Shown one piece after another: positions 1 through 11,355 of a DNA stretch of 64,000 nucleotides. Source of the DNA: Cercis canadensis (lineage: Eukaryota > Streptophyta > Magnoliopsida > Fabales > Fabaceae); NCBI GenBank assembly GCA_003255065.1, contig QAOA01002053.1, forward strand, positions 38,103 through 102,102, written 5' to 3'. Positions within the stretch are counted from its first letter, which is position 1, and every line of letters starts with the position of its first letter. The position numbers and the translations under genes were made by a program. The notes under the pieces were generated by a model, which was given only the letters and a program-made list of their open reading frames with translations, did not search any database and had not been told where the DNA came from.

Positions 1-676
1 GAGACGACACTAGTTGCATCCTATACTACAAATTAGTTACAATTAGTAGTTTAATTTTGTACGGTTCGGCACCCGTCAGCAGCTTTGAAAGTTTCAAAAC
101 CATTTACTTCTTAGGATTATATTTCTAACTTTCATTGTTAAAGCTTCAGTTGTGCAGTTAACTTGAGTGTTCTCCAGCATTTTTATGGTCTACTTTATTT
201 TGCATATCATGCATTATGCATCAGTTCATAGTCTGCTTGACTTTTGTTCATGGAGAATCTCTTGAAGTTATAATGGCATCTATTTTGGTTTTGTTATTTG
301 ATCTAATTTGAATTCTAGAATAGTTTGTATTCTATTTGCTAATCGTTCTTCTCCCTTGTCTTTTTTATATTGGAAAATGGGGAGAAATATGAGATACTCT
401 GTGTGAACTGCTTTATTCTGCTACTGATCTTTTTTTTTTTGGTTCATTATAATGTTCTGATCCCTTTACTGCTCTGATTTGTTGATCTGCTATTACCTAA
501 TCTTTTTTATAATGTCAAAGGGGGAGAAATTATGTGAACAAGTTTGTTTGAACTGCCTTGGTATAATTTCTTGATATTAAACAGATTTGTTGCGAAAACT
601 CCTTCAGTTCCAGTTGGCATATATTCAGGGGGAGTTTTTCTCAAACACATTATTGTCATCATAAAAAGGGGGAGAT
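1..676 (+). mobile_element. Copia retrotransposon, 3' internal remnant
   Basis: This non-coding stretch lies directly upstream of an LTR and contains several purine runs of the form GGGGGAGA (near 520, 630 and 668). The last run sits just before the LTR and looks like the polypurine tract used for plus-strand priming. That arrangement between pol and the 3' LTR is familiar from SIRE/Maximus-type Copia elements. No polymerase coding sequence is visible, so only the tail of the element is in the window. It is a fossil; clade assignment is tentative. Confidence 0.5.
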
Positions 677-1837
677 TGTTAACCCCACAAGTCTCTGATC
701 CTGTTTTGATGATAACAATAATGTCTTGTGCCTTGTTATTTCTTATGTGTTGTTTGTCTTGTTGCTATTAATCTATGTTGTGTTTATAAGTTGTTATCTA
801 GAACAAATTTGAAGTGAAGTCTTAAAGAACTTATTCTTAAGAACCAGTTCTGATATTGCTGATGTGGACAAAGTCTATCACGGACTCCAACCAAGCTTCC
901 TCTTTTTACAATCTGACTAAGTCATGTTAGCTAAGTTTGGAGAAATGATTTGTGTAAGGTCCTTATTCCAAGGAAAAGTTTATCTACCCTCTTACACAAA
1001 GTAAGACTTTTTCTCACAAAGGGACAAAAGGCCATGATGCATGATGGGCCTTGTGTCAGCAAGTGGAAGTCCTTATCTTAGCCTCTTTACAAAGGACTTC
1101 ACGTGCACAAGGAAGAGAATAAAGCAATGAGACTTCCAAGGCTTCAGCAATCGATGAAGAGAAGTGAGAAGAAAATATTTTAGAGAGAGAAGGAAGCCAT
1201 TGTTGAGAGTTTTACTCTTCTTCTTCCTCTTGGTCATCTCTTCATGATTTAAGATTTTCATTGTAACTTATCTACTCTATGAAAGAGTTCTTCTTGGGGC
1301 TAAACCAAACACTTGGGTTTTGTATCTTGAATTTCTATGGGAGAAATCCATGAGAGTGATCTCTAGAATATTAGAGAGAAAGTGTTCATGGTGAGCTTGA
1401 GAAACAAAAATCATGGTTAAGCTTGGAGAAGCTTGAAAAATGAACTTGTTGTAAAGCTTGGACAACTAAACTCGGATTCAAGTGGAACCTCAAGAAATTG
1501 AGAGAGTGGACGTAGGCGATTTGGCTGAACCACTATAAACTCGTGTCAAATCTCTTCTCCCTTCATTTCTTTAATTTTGAGCTATTTACACTTGTGAATC
1601 TTCTCTGTCTTCATCTCTGATTTCTCTGGATAACTTTCTGTTGTTGATTCTTTATAATGTGCTAAGTTATTCTGCTCTATTCAAATCTAGTATTTGGCGT
1701 AGAACTAGTTTGTAAGAACTAGTTTATACGAACTAATTCTTAAACAAATTTGTGATTTGAACTTGTTTTTATGAGCAATTTCTAACAACTCCTATTCAAT
1801 CCCCCCCCCCCTCTAGGAGTATTTCCTGCAACTCTCA
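677..1837 (+). repeat. Copia 3' LTR (SIRE/Maximus-like)
   Basis: The LTR begins TGTTAACC immediately after a polypurine tract and is taken to end at a CA near 1837, after a long C run followed by CTCTAG that is common near the ends of such LTRs. An alternative end is the TAACA at 1787. Because only the PPT-proximal copy is visible and the window begins inside the element, I cannot tell a full element from a truncated one. No target duplication could be tested. Confidence 0.5.
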
Positions 1838-3816
1838 AGTGATATGTCTTTTATTTAGCTATTGAGATTATGACATGTATTGAGTGACTTAGATTCATTA
1901 TTTGAGTACGTATTGCATCATGATTTATTCATACTTTGCATTGAAGCATAATTTGTAAATCTTGCCTAGCATTGACCTTTGTCTGATCTTTCATGCGTAA
2001 CTCAAGCTATACACATATTTTTCATGAGATTTTACTTTTGTTGGAAACCTAAGATGTGAACCTTTCAGTTTATATAATTTGATTTGAGTGATTTAAGGAA
2101 AACTAATCCCAGAAGTTTTGGAAACAGGGCTGTTTGAACTTTAAAATTCTGCATTCTCGGTTTTTGACCTTTGGCCATAGTTTTATTCATAAATTGAGTT
2201 ACACAAAGGGAATTGATGCAATTCTAAATTATTTTGAAAGCTAAGATATGTATATTTCAAATGGCATAGGCTTTGTTACCAAATTGAACGTGTATTAAGC
2301 CCAGAAAAATCATAAAATTCGCATCAAATTATGTCATTCTGAGTTTTGACATTCACATGATGTTTTGGGCATAACTTGACCTTCATAAGTTTTTTGTGCA
2401 TGATTCCAAAAGCCATTTTGAAGGCTATACATATATCTTTGCATCAATGTGCTTAAGTTGTTGATAATTCATATCCCTTTTTTTCAGTAAATAAAAAAAA
2501 AATAGTTGCTGGTTGTCAAGTTCTTATGTTTGCTCTATTTTTGGCAACATTTTTGCTTTGATTATAGCTTCAGCTAGAACTAGGATAATTTCACCACATC
2601 AAATGCATGTGAATCATTTTGTTTTGATTAACTTGTTTGTTGCTTATTTCTTATGCACACTCTTTGAGCTTATATGGAGGAAAATCTTGGACAACATACA
2701 TGCTTTTGGAGGTTGGCAAATAGAAAGGATAGAAACTTGAAGCACTTAATAAATCTTGGTCACTCTCCATCTTATGTTATATTTGGATCGTGCATTTTAA
2801 TTAGGTCATGCATTTGCATTCAGATTAGAGACTTACATCTTTCGTTAGTAGTCCATAGGCCCCTTACTTGTCATTGAAGGATAGGGTGATCCATCTGCAT
2901 ATCGGATGCCCCACTCTATCGTTTCTAGGTAAGGATAAGAGTCACCCCGGAGGGCGCCATATGCAAGAAATGGGTGGAAGGACTTAGGTCGTGCTAGTTG
3001 CACCATGTGTTGCATATTTATTTTCTTGTCTAATAGAGATGTATGATATAAGATTTGCATCCTCATGCATTGCACGTTTAATTTTCTTCCTAGAGAGTGA
3101 TTGTTAAAAATGCTTAATGCTTTGTTATAATCCCTTTTTGCATGCTTTCTATAAGGACTTATAGGATTTGAGCTAGAATTGAGATTGATTCATTTTCTCA
3201 AAATCTGTCTTTCAAAAAAAATATTATCAAAGCGAACTACGAGGACTTTAATCCCATCCAATGGGTACATAGGCATTCGAGGGGAAGCGAGTCAAGTCCA
3301 ACTTTCAAATAACTTTCCATTTTCATTTAATTTCTAGTTTTCAAGAAAATATAAAAGTCAATGGCTCTAAGCCACTCTTTTTTCATTTGTTTTGGCTCAA
3401 TGCCAAGTTCTACCTACCTTGCCTCTATGCCACTCTATTCTACTTAATTTTGGCTCTAAGCCTTCAATGATCCCATGTTATCAAGTTTTCTATTTCTTTG
3501 CTTTTAAACTCCTTTTTTTACGAGCTATGCGGACTTTGATCCCTAATTAGGGTACGTAGGCATTCGAGGGTGACGAATCAAGTCCAGATTTAAATAATCA
3601 CCCATTTTTTTTTATTTAGGGATAAAATAAATACAATTTGGTTATGACTTAATTTGTACAATTAATTTCAAGTAACCGTATTTTAGACAAGTGTTGTAGG
3701 GTGCCTAACACCTTCCCTACACACAATCTGACTCTTGAACCCTTTCTAGTTCGCAGACATTTTTTTTATTTAATTAAAAAGGGGTTTTCCAATTGTTCCT
3801 CATTTTCTTAATACAA
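1838..3816 (+). repeat. LTR-like sequence, Gypsy Tat/Ogre type
   Basis: The last 700 bases have wording typical of Tat/Ogre-group LTRs. Two paragraphs describing an ACTACGAGGACTTTAATCCC-like and GCGGACTTTGATCCC-like motif (near 3235 and 3530) each lead into a GTACGTAGGCATTCGAGG-like motif. These are followed by the GTTGTAGGGTGCCTAACACC block near 3695. The LTR seems to end just before the TGGTGGCGACTCC motif at 3818-3830, which sits where the primer-binding site of these elements is found. The left end is not defined. It is an old, isolated fragment without any recognisable coding part downstream. Confidence 0.45.
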
Positions 3817-4309
3817 TTGGTGGCGACTCCAAGTTTTCTTTTCGGAAAACAAATCTTTTTGTAGCGACCTTTGGGTATGTTGTGACAAGTCCACAATATT
3901 TAAATTCTCTTAATTGCCTTTGAATATTCAAAATGTTTTGATGCAAGACTCTGTTACCCATTTATCAAGCCATTATAATTAAAGTATATTTGATAAGGGT
4001 AAAGGGATAAATATTAAGGGAGTATCATTCAATCTTTTTTCAAAGAGTAAAAATGGGTGTAAGCATTACTCTTTAATTATGTTTGGTATGCTTAGTGAGT
4101 TGAGAAGATGAAGAGAGGAAGAAGGAAGGACTAAGGAGAGTAAGAGCAAACAGGGGATGGGTGAAAGGGGTCCAAAATACTTTCCTCTCTATTACTTTTC
4201 TAAATAGTTTTCCTCATTTTATTTTTACAACCAAAACATATTTAAAATAAAGTGAAATTTACTCCCTTAAATTTTATTCTTTTTTCTCCCCTTAACAAAC
4301 ATATCATTA
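3817..4309. other. Leader-like remnant and AT-rich spacer
   Basis: The first bases carry the TGGTGGCGACTCC primer-site-like motif that follows the Tat-like LTR. After about 3900 the sequence is plain AT-rich DNA without an open reading frame or an obvious repeat. It ends at the TTA target duplication of the Tourist MITE. Confidence 0.35.
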
Positions 4310-4629
4310 GGTGGTGTTTGGTATACGGATTCTTTTTAGTTTCTTGGGAATCTCAATTTGAGAAAGTAGAATTCCTATTTTTTTTTCATTTAAAATGAAA
4401 AATGTTTTTTAAAACTAAACTTAGACGGGGGTATTTTTAGAAAAATAATCAAAATTCCCAAAAAAAAAAAAATAGCATTTGAACCAAACATGGGAATATG
4501 AAATATTGTCTCATATTCTTAAGAATGTTTAAGGTCAACCAAACGTAAATTATAACATTCCTAGAAACAAGATTCACAAGAATAATATTTTTCATGAATG
4601 AAAAAATAATCTGTTTACCAAACGCCCTC
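4310..4629. mobile_element. Tourist-like MITE (PIF/Harbinger)
   Basis: A 320-bp non-coding element starts GGTGGTGTTTGGTA and ends with the near-inverse TACCAAACGCCCTC. It is flanked on both sides by the trinucleotide TTA (4307-4309 and 4630-4632). A TTA/TAA target duplication with a GG...GTTTGG terminus is the signature of PIF/Harbinger-derived Tourist MITEs. Its subterminal sequence resembles the larger element at 52250-53168 (TTCCTAGGAATAAGATTC-like and TTCTTGGGAAT-like stretches). The two therefore look like members of one family. Confidence 0.8.
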
Positions 4630-4915
4630 TTAATGGTATTCCACAAATGTCTTAATATAATACACATGTGGTATTCTTACAAGTGTACAAAAGAGGTAGA
4701 GTTACATACAAACTCTACTATATAATCCCTATCAATCCTAGTGTACACCTTATCACTGTCCTATTTACATCTTATACAAACAAGTTATGATAAAGAATTT
4801 ATTATTACATGTTAAAAAAAGAAAAAAGAAAAGATGGCGCCATGAATATTGTAGCTGATAAAACAGAATTATAAAGAAACCAAGATAGCAAGGTTATTTC
4901 AGAACATTATGCGGA
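4630..4915. other. Intergenic spacer
   Basis: AT-rich DNA between the MITE and the first copy of the duplicated block; nothing recognisable. Confidence 0.4.
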
Positions 4916-5855
4916 GCTGGAAAAGTGAAATTCAAAATGTATCTAAACATGACAAATAATATGATTGATTCTCACATTTTATTATTGCTACTCCATTCAT
5001 TTCATTTCCACTCTTAACAAACATATGCCCAAAATTAGGCTTCCAAAAATGAGGGAAGCATGAAGGAAATGCAGAGTGAATGGATCAAGCAAGACGACAA
5101 GAAATCTGCAATCTTCCCTTGCAATGCTCCTTCCCTTCCTTTTCCTCGTGCTGTTGACTTGTCTACGAGTTTAAATTTTCAAAGAAAATAAAGTCTAAAA
5201 TACAGCAATTTATTGAATCTGCTCTCTGGTCAAATTTGTTTGTGGCATTTTATGAATTTCCCATGAATTTCTTTTGGGTCCACACGAACAAAAATTCTTG
5301 GCAGGTGACATTTCATCCATATGGAAAATTATGAGAGTACATGAATGTGCACACTGAATTTTTGTTTTTTGGTTTTTGTTGCAATGAAATAGTGAGGATG
5401 TTTGACTAAGTAGGTGGCTGACATCTTATTTGTTTGTTTGTGACATCTTATGTGGGACACACGAAACAAGTGACATCCATATGGAAAATTATGACTGGAC
5501 ATGAATGTGCAGACTGAATTTTTGTTTTTTGTTTTTTGTTTTTTTGTTTTTTGTTTTTTTTTGTGCAAATGAAATAGTGAGGATTTTTTACTCAGTAGAT
5601 GGCTAACTCAAAATCATGTTTGATTAACAATATACATGGTGATTATCTTAGAGAAACTTTTGTCCCTGGTGCTGACTATTCTCGTGGTTTTAGAAGGGCC
5701 ATTGGGAATTTGAGTTTGATCAGTATTTCAAGGTTGAGAAGGAAGTGCATGATGGGGCTTACAAGGAGGAGATGCTGAAGGGATGCAATTAGAGCAACCA
5801 AAGAGAATACTGATAAGTTAGCTCAAGTTCAATGAGCGTGAGTGAGAATTGAACT
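4916..5855 (+). repeat. Direct duplication, copy A (RLK-upstream block)
   Basis: This block matches 8255-8993 almost base for base from GCTGGAAAAGTG to the GAGCG...GAATTGAACT end. Copy A is about 200 bp longer, mainly because a segment around 5300-5560 (a CATATGGAAAATTATGA motif plus a T/G-rich run) is itself tandemly repeated. A diverged shorter version lies at 29295-29490, directly upstream of RLK2. Copy B lies directly upstream of RLK1. Copy A therefore looks like the orphaned upstream flank of a third, lost receptor kinase copy. No gene body follows it. Confidence 0.75.
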
Positions 5856-7984
5856 AGCATTATTTTAGTTGTAGATCAACTCTAGCTACAATCCACATGC
5901 AAGTGTATCTGAGACTGAGCTAAAGAAATAAAGAAAGAAAAGACAACATTAAATTAACCCACTTGAATTGGGTTATTAATTAAATTAAAGTACTAGTGAT
6001 TATCAATGAGAGAATGGAATTGAAGAGGAAAAACAATGAATTAATTAATAGGATATATAGGCGCATGCATGCAGATTGCAGTGACAGAAGCAGCAGAAGG
6101 AGAAGGAAATGAATGAAAATTTTTAGTTTAGTGCTTGCTTAATTGGACACAAGTGAGAGTGGAGATGAAGTGAAGTAAGTCTGAATTTTTGTTCAACTTG
6201 GAGTGAAGTGAAGAGAAATAAGTCTCAATAGCTCAATAGCCAAAGCTGTCACATGTATTTAACAAAGAAGAAGAAGAAATCCGTTATTGATCATCTGTAC
6301 TTTATTAGAAATTTCTTGTGGTTTTCTTATGTTACATTTGTCTGTATATGCTCTGTCTTTCCCTTCTCATAAATGGTTAATGTCTTATTTTCTTTCTCTT
6401 ATTGGTTTTGCTGTGAGTTGCTTTGTTGTCTAAAGGGTGTTATTAAGTGCTATATTGCATTATCAGTGGTAAATCTACTAGCTTTATACTGTTAAGATCT
6501 GCTGATAAATTGAAGTACACCAATTTCTTTTCTCCTCTAGCCAGGAGGCTAGTATTAAGCACTTTGTGAATAAAAAGTCAAAGATGAATAATGCTATTGT
6601 ATTTATATCTTAAGGTTCTGATTTGTGTTTTCAATTTGCTTTCTCAATTAGTCTACTTATTGCTCGAGTTTGTACCAACACTGTGAAACTATAAAACTGG
6701 ACAATACATATTGTGAACCAGGATCCTGCAGCTGAAAATTTTGACTTTCCTGTGGCTATGGGTAAATAGTGCTGCTTTTGGTTGTTTCTTTCATGACATT
6801 TTAATGCACTGATATACAGGTTATAAAGTACTAGAGTGTCATTCATGAGTTTGATCCTTACTTTAATTACAAAGTCACTCAGGTGAGCTTCATGTCAAGT
6901 GAAATTGTTTTCCATCTCCTAGCGTATATTCTGTGGAGAGTCAGTTGTACTGATGCTCTTTATTTCCCTTGCACTTAATCAGTTTCTGCTAATGGATTTT
7001 AATTCAAAACCAGTTCATTACTGTATTTAACCACTCCTTATTGAATAAAAGTTCAGCTACTGTTTAAGTTGACTTTGTTAGAATACAATATTATGTAGAT
7101 AAAAGATTACGGACATGTTTGTTGTTTTGACTTTTTTCTCGATTGGTTTTTCACCCTTCTCTTTATTTCTACTTTTTCCCTAGTTTCCTAATAGTTTAAT
7201 CATATTATCCCTGTCTCAGCCTTCTCCACCAATTACTTTAACCGATGGAATAACCAAATGATTTCTTTGGAATGCGATTTCGATATTTCATTTCTTCCTT
7301 TTTCTTGAGCGGTGATTTTCTGCAATTTATTGCAACAGAAATATTGGCCGTTTGAATGGTTGCATTAGGTGAGAACTTGAATAGTGCTCTCTATTCAAAT
7401 CATTATAGCAATTTCCATTGTACTTGAAAAAGAAAATAACTGTTATACATTACAAGACAATTATTAAAGATCTTTTCAAGCAAATTAAGGAATATCTCAA
7501 CGTGTAGAAGCTATAATAATAAAACAAAAGAAGAGAGAGAAGGTTAGAGGAATTTTCCTGGAGATAAGGGATTGGTAGTCTTATCTCTATCCATCAGCCA
7601 GTGATGTTGTCTTGTCCATTTTCACTCCCAAATTACATGGCTCCAACACTTTCTACCATAGAAGAGAAAGGTTTCCTACTCCTGCCAATGAAGAAACAAA
7701 ATATGAAGACTGAAACTTAGTTATAATATCTTGTTCTTCTACAAAATTTATGTTTTATGTAGTTGAGAGAAGGGTATGCTCTTCTTATACAGTATATGTT
7801 TTGAACAATTAGAAATAAATTTAATGTAATTATTTGATATTTAAATTTTTGTACTCAATACATTATTAATAAGTAGGAATTATTTAATGAATTGAATATT
7901 TGTGTTATAGAAATTAATTGATGAAAAATATATTTGTAGATGGTATATTTTGATTTTTAAGAAATATTATTTAAGAATTTACTT
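5856..7984. other. Unannotated intergenic DNA
   Basis: About 2.1 kb of AT-rich DNA with many T-rich stretches that read like untranslated or intronic sequence. I see no coding region beyond short chance frames, no tRNA and no repeat with clear ends. The 3' part may belong to the CACTA element whose terminus is at 8254, because its other end was not found. Confidence 0.35.
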
Positions 7985-8254
7985 AAAAAAAACTTAGGAA
8001 ATTCCAACGGAAATTTCATTCCGTTGGAATTTCAAAAACCAAAAAATAATTTTCAAAATTCTTTTAAAAAAATATATTAAAAATTTCAATGGAATGTTAG
8101 AATTTCTTTTTCAAAAAAGAATTCCAACGGTAAAATTCTATTGGATGACCATTTTTTCAATGACTCAAATTTCATTGGAATTCAAAATTTGAACGGAATT
8201 TGACAAAATTCCAATGGAAAAATTCTGTTGAAATTCAGAAATTTTCTTGTAGTG
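7985..8254. mobile_element. CACTA transposon 3' end
   Basis: The segment ends in TTCTTGTAGTG, the inverse of the CACTACAAGAA terminus that defines CACTA (En/Spm) elements. The preceding 250 bases contain several subterminal repeats in both orientations around the core ATTCCAACGGA / TTCCGTTGGAAT, also typical of CACTA ends. The end abuts copy B of the duplicated block exactly at its first base. No matching CACTACAAG start was found upstream, so the element is truncated or its 5' end is unrecognised. No transposase is visible. Confidence 0.65.
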
Positions 8255-8993
8255 GCTGGAAAAGTGAAATTCAAAATGTATCTAAACATGACAAATAATA
8301 TGATTGATTTTCACATTTTATTATTGCTACTCCATTCATTTCATTTTCACTCTTAACAAACATGCCCAAAATTAGGCTTCCAAAAATGAGGGAAGCATGA
8401 AGGAAATGCAGAGTAAGTGGATCAAGAAAGACAACAAGAAATCTGCAATCTTCCTTTGCAATGCTCCTTCCCTTCCTTCTCCTCGTGCTGTTGACTTGTC
8501 TACGAGTTAAAATTTTTCAAAGAAAATAAAGTCTAAAATACAACAATTTATTTAAGCTGTCCCGGGTCAAATTTGTTTGTGGCATTTTATGAATTTCCCA
8601 TGAATTTCTTTTGGGTCCACACAAACAAAAACTCTTGGCTGGTGACATTTCATCCATATGGAAAATTATGAGTGAACATGAATGTGCACACTGAATTTTT
8701 GTTGCAATGAAATAGTGAGGATGTTTGACTAAGTAGGTGGCTGACTCAGAATCATGTTTGATTAACAATATACATGGTGATGAACTTAGAGAAACTTTTG
8801 TCCCTGGTGCTGACTATTCTCGTGTGTTTAGAAGGGCCATTGGGAATCTGAGTTTGATCAGTATTTCAAGGTCGAGAAGGAAGTGCATGATGGGGCTTAC
8901 AAGGAGGAGTTGCTGAAGGGATGCAATTAGAGGAACCACTGAGAATACTGATAAGTTAGCTCAAGTTCAATGAGCGTGGATGGGAATTGAACT
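8255..8993 (+). repeat. Direct duplication, copy B (upstream flank of RLK1)
   Basis: Near-identical to 4916-5855 but without the internal expansion. It ends about 390 bp before the RLK1 start codon, so it belongs to the distal upstream flank of that gene. Short open stretches in it (for example around 8790-8890) are shared with copy A. They could be the remains of a coding exon, but I do not recognise a protein in them. Confidence 0.75.
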
Positions 8994-9324
8994 GGATAAA
9001 TTATACTCAACTGTTTGAGATAAGAGGATACAAAGTAAAATGTATGTTAGCATAGGCTAGCTAATACCCTATAACTATAACTATCAGCATGTAAAAAAGA
9101 GAAACCAATACATCTTGTACTTCCAACTAATAAACTATTCAAAGTTTTCACTTTTCCCACTTCCCACGTTTGTCTCATTCTCATATCTATTCCCTTCACA
9201 CTTTTGCCTGGTACTTTCTCTTTAAACTTGTCAACTATTAAAGTCTTCTCTTCCACCTCTCTTCACCTAGTTTTTCAGCCATCAATTATTTCCCACACAT
9301 ATAACTATTACCTTCTCCGTATCC

Positions 9325-9332
9325 TATAAAAT
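9325..9332 (+). promoter_or_regulatory. Putative TATA box of RLK1
   Basis: TATAAAAT lies about 50 bases upstream of the RLK1 ATG, in a CT-rich context that would give a very short leader. It is the best TATA candidate in the 390-base proximal flank, but no initiator or transcript evidence is available. Confidence 0.4.
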
Positions 9333-9381
9333 CATAAACTAACAGAGAAAAGTTGAAGAAGAGGGGCATTTCTGTGGTTTA

Positions 9382-10594
9382 ATGGACACTCAGAAAAGAA
9401 ACCTTGTTTTTCTTAGCTTTTCTTATATCTTGTTCTTCACAAACCCTTTTGTGTCAATTGCAGAGTCATTATCACAAGGCCAACAGCTCAAAAACGGACA
9501 GCCACTGTTTTCAGATGCAAGAACTTTCGGGCTTGAATTCTTCAGTCCTGAGGATACTACCGGATTGTATTTAGGAATATCATACAGGTTAGACAATACA
9601 AACCCAGTTTGGGTTGCTAACAGAGACGACCCAATTTTTGATGATTCTGTATTTCTCACTATTGATGAAAAAGGTAGCTTGGTGATCAAATATGGTGGAA
9701 AATCTCTACCACTATATTCAGTTGAAAAAGCTACAAGTACAATTGCCACTCTAGAGAAAAATGGAAACTTGGTGCTACGTAAAAATGCAACTAGAAGGAT
9801 ATTGTGGCAAAGCTTTGATCTTCCCACAGACACTCTTCTCCCAGGAATGAAACTAGGTTTCAACAAAAGAACAGGCCAAAACTGGATTTTGACTTCTTGG
9901 AGAAACAATAGCTTGCCTGCTTTGGGATCTTTCACCTTTGGTATTGACCCCAAGTATCCCAACGAACTAACAATTTGGTGGCGACGAGAAATCACTTGGA
10001 GAAGTGGCGCCTGGCAGCAAGAACATGGCACTTTCAGCAGCTCAAATCTTACGTCCACTTCCTTCAACGATTACCACCACTACGGCGACGGGAGCAGTTT
10101 TGACAACTACTCCAATGAGAGGAACCATAGCCGTATTGCCGGTTACAATTTCCATTACAACTCAACTGAAGATGAAGTATATTTCACTTATTCTGTGAAC
10201 ACAAATACATCAGACACAGGATCAACCCTAAAGTTTCCAAGGTTAACTATTAACCCTTATGGTGATGTGTACAAAGGACAACTTCCAGACCAGGTCAGGT
10301 GCTCTATTTACTATAAAGAGAGTTGGGATTCTGGGTGTGAGAAGCAACCAGAGTGCAGAGGCCACTACGAATATCGTACGGGCTATACAGCCGTTGGTTT
10401 CATGTCCACTAAGGGGTTAAAGTTCAAAGAGAGTGATAATGTGACCTCTTATGATTGTGAATTTATGTGCCGTAAGGATTGTTCCTGTTTAGCCTATTCC
10501 GATGGTCCTGGTTGTGAGATATGGAGCAAAGGGACAAAGTTTAAAAGCACAGACACATATGATTCGCGTGCGCAGAGAATCAATTTTGTTGAAA
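9382..10594 (+). pseudogene. G-type lectin S-receptor-like kinase ectodomain, 3' part missing
   Basis: This frame of 404 codons runs from ATG straight into the assembly gap. Residues 1-27 form a hydrophobic signal peptide. A bulb-type (mannose-binding) lectin domain spans about 35-155, with PVWVANRDDP and QSFDLPTDTLLPGMKLG motifs. An S-locus-glycoprotein-like stretch follows, then a cysteine-rich PAN/apple segment near 345-400. The closest family I recognise is CES101-type SD1 receptor kinases, plasma-membrane proteins whose ectodomain is thought to bind an extracellular ligand. It is clearly paralogous to the gene at 29512-32741. The transmembrane and kinase exons are not found after the gap, and the 761-base gap is too small for them at the size seen in the paralogue (about 1.9 kb). 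The gene is therefore probably truncated by the retroelement nest, or the gap size is wrong. The ATG is chosen because it begins the signal peptide and aligns with the paralogue. Confidence 0.85.
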
Positions 10595-11355
10595 NNNNNN
10601 NNNNNNNNNNNNNNNNNNNNNNNNNNNNNNNNNNNNNNNNNNNNNNNNNNNNNNNNNNNNNNNNNNNNNNNNNNNNNNNNNNNNNNNNNNNNNNNNNNNN
10701 NNNNNNNNNNNNNNNNNNNNNNNNNNNNNNNNNNNNNNNNNNNNNNNNNNNNNNNNNNNNNNNNNNNNNNNNNNNNNNNNNNNNNNNNNNNNNNNNNNNN
10801 NNNNNNNNNNNNNNNNNNNNNNNNNNNNNNNNNNNNNNNNNNNNNNNNNNNNNNNNNNNNNNNNNNNNNNNNNNNNNNNNNNNNNNNNNNNNNNNNNNNN
10901 NNNNNNNNNNNNNNNNNNNNNNNNNNNNNNNNNNNNNNNNNNNNNNNNNNNNNNNNNNNNNNNNNNNNNNNNNNNNNNNNNNNNNNNNNNNNNNNNNNNN
11001 NNNNNNNNNNNNNNNNNNNNNNNNNNNNNNNNNNNNNNNNNNNNNNNNNNNNNNNNNNNNNNNNNNNNNNNNNNNNNNNNNNNNNNNNNNNNNNNNNNNN
11101 NNNNNNNNNNNNNNNNNNNNNNNNNNNNNNNNNNNNNNNNNNNNNNNNNNNNNNNNNNNNNNNNNNNNNNNNNNNNNNNNNNNNNNNNNNNNNNNNNNNN
11201 NNNNNNNNNNNNNNNNNNNNNNNNNNNNNNNNNNNNNNNNNNNNNNNNNNNNNNNNNNNNNNNNNNNNNNNNNNNNNNNNNNNNNNNNNNNNNNNNNNNN
11301 NNNNNNNNNNNNNNNNNNNNNNNNNNNNNNNNNNNNNNNNNNNNNNNNNNNNNNN
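10595..11355. other. Assembly gap (761 N)
   Basis: A run of N interrupts RLK1 right after its PAN domain. The sequence resumes in unrelated retroelement-like DNA, so the true junction between gene and insertion lies inside the gap. Confidence 0.99.

Noticed and set aside
544-771. 75-codon plus-strand frame near the left edge
   Set aside because: It crosses from the Copia internal remnant through the polypurine tract into the LTR, so it is not a gene.
9423-10067. 214-codon minus-strand frame opposite RLK1
   Set aside because: It is the antisense shadow of a well-supported lectin-domain coding region and has no recognisable protein features.
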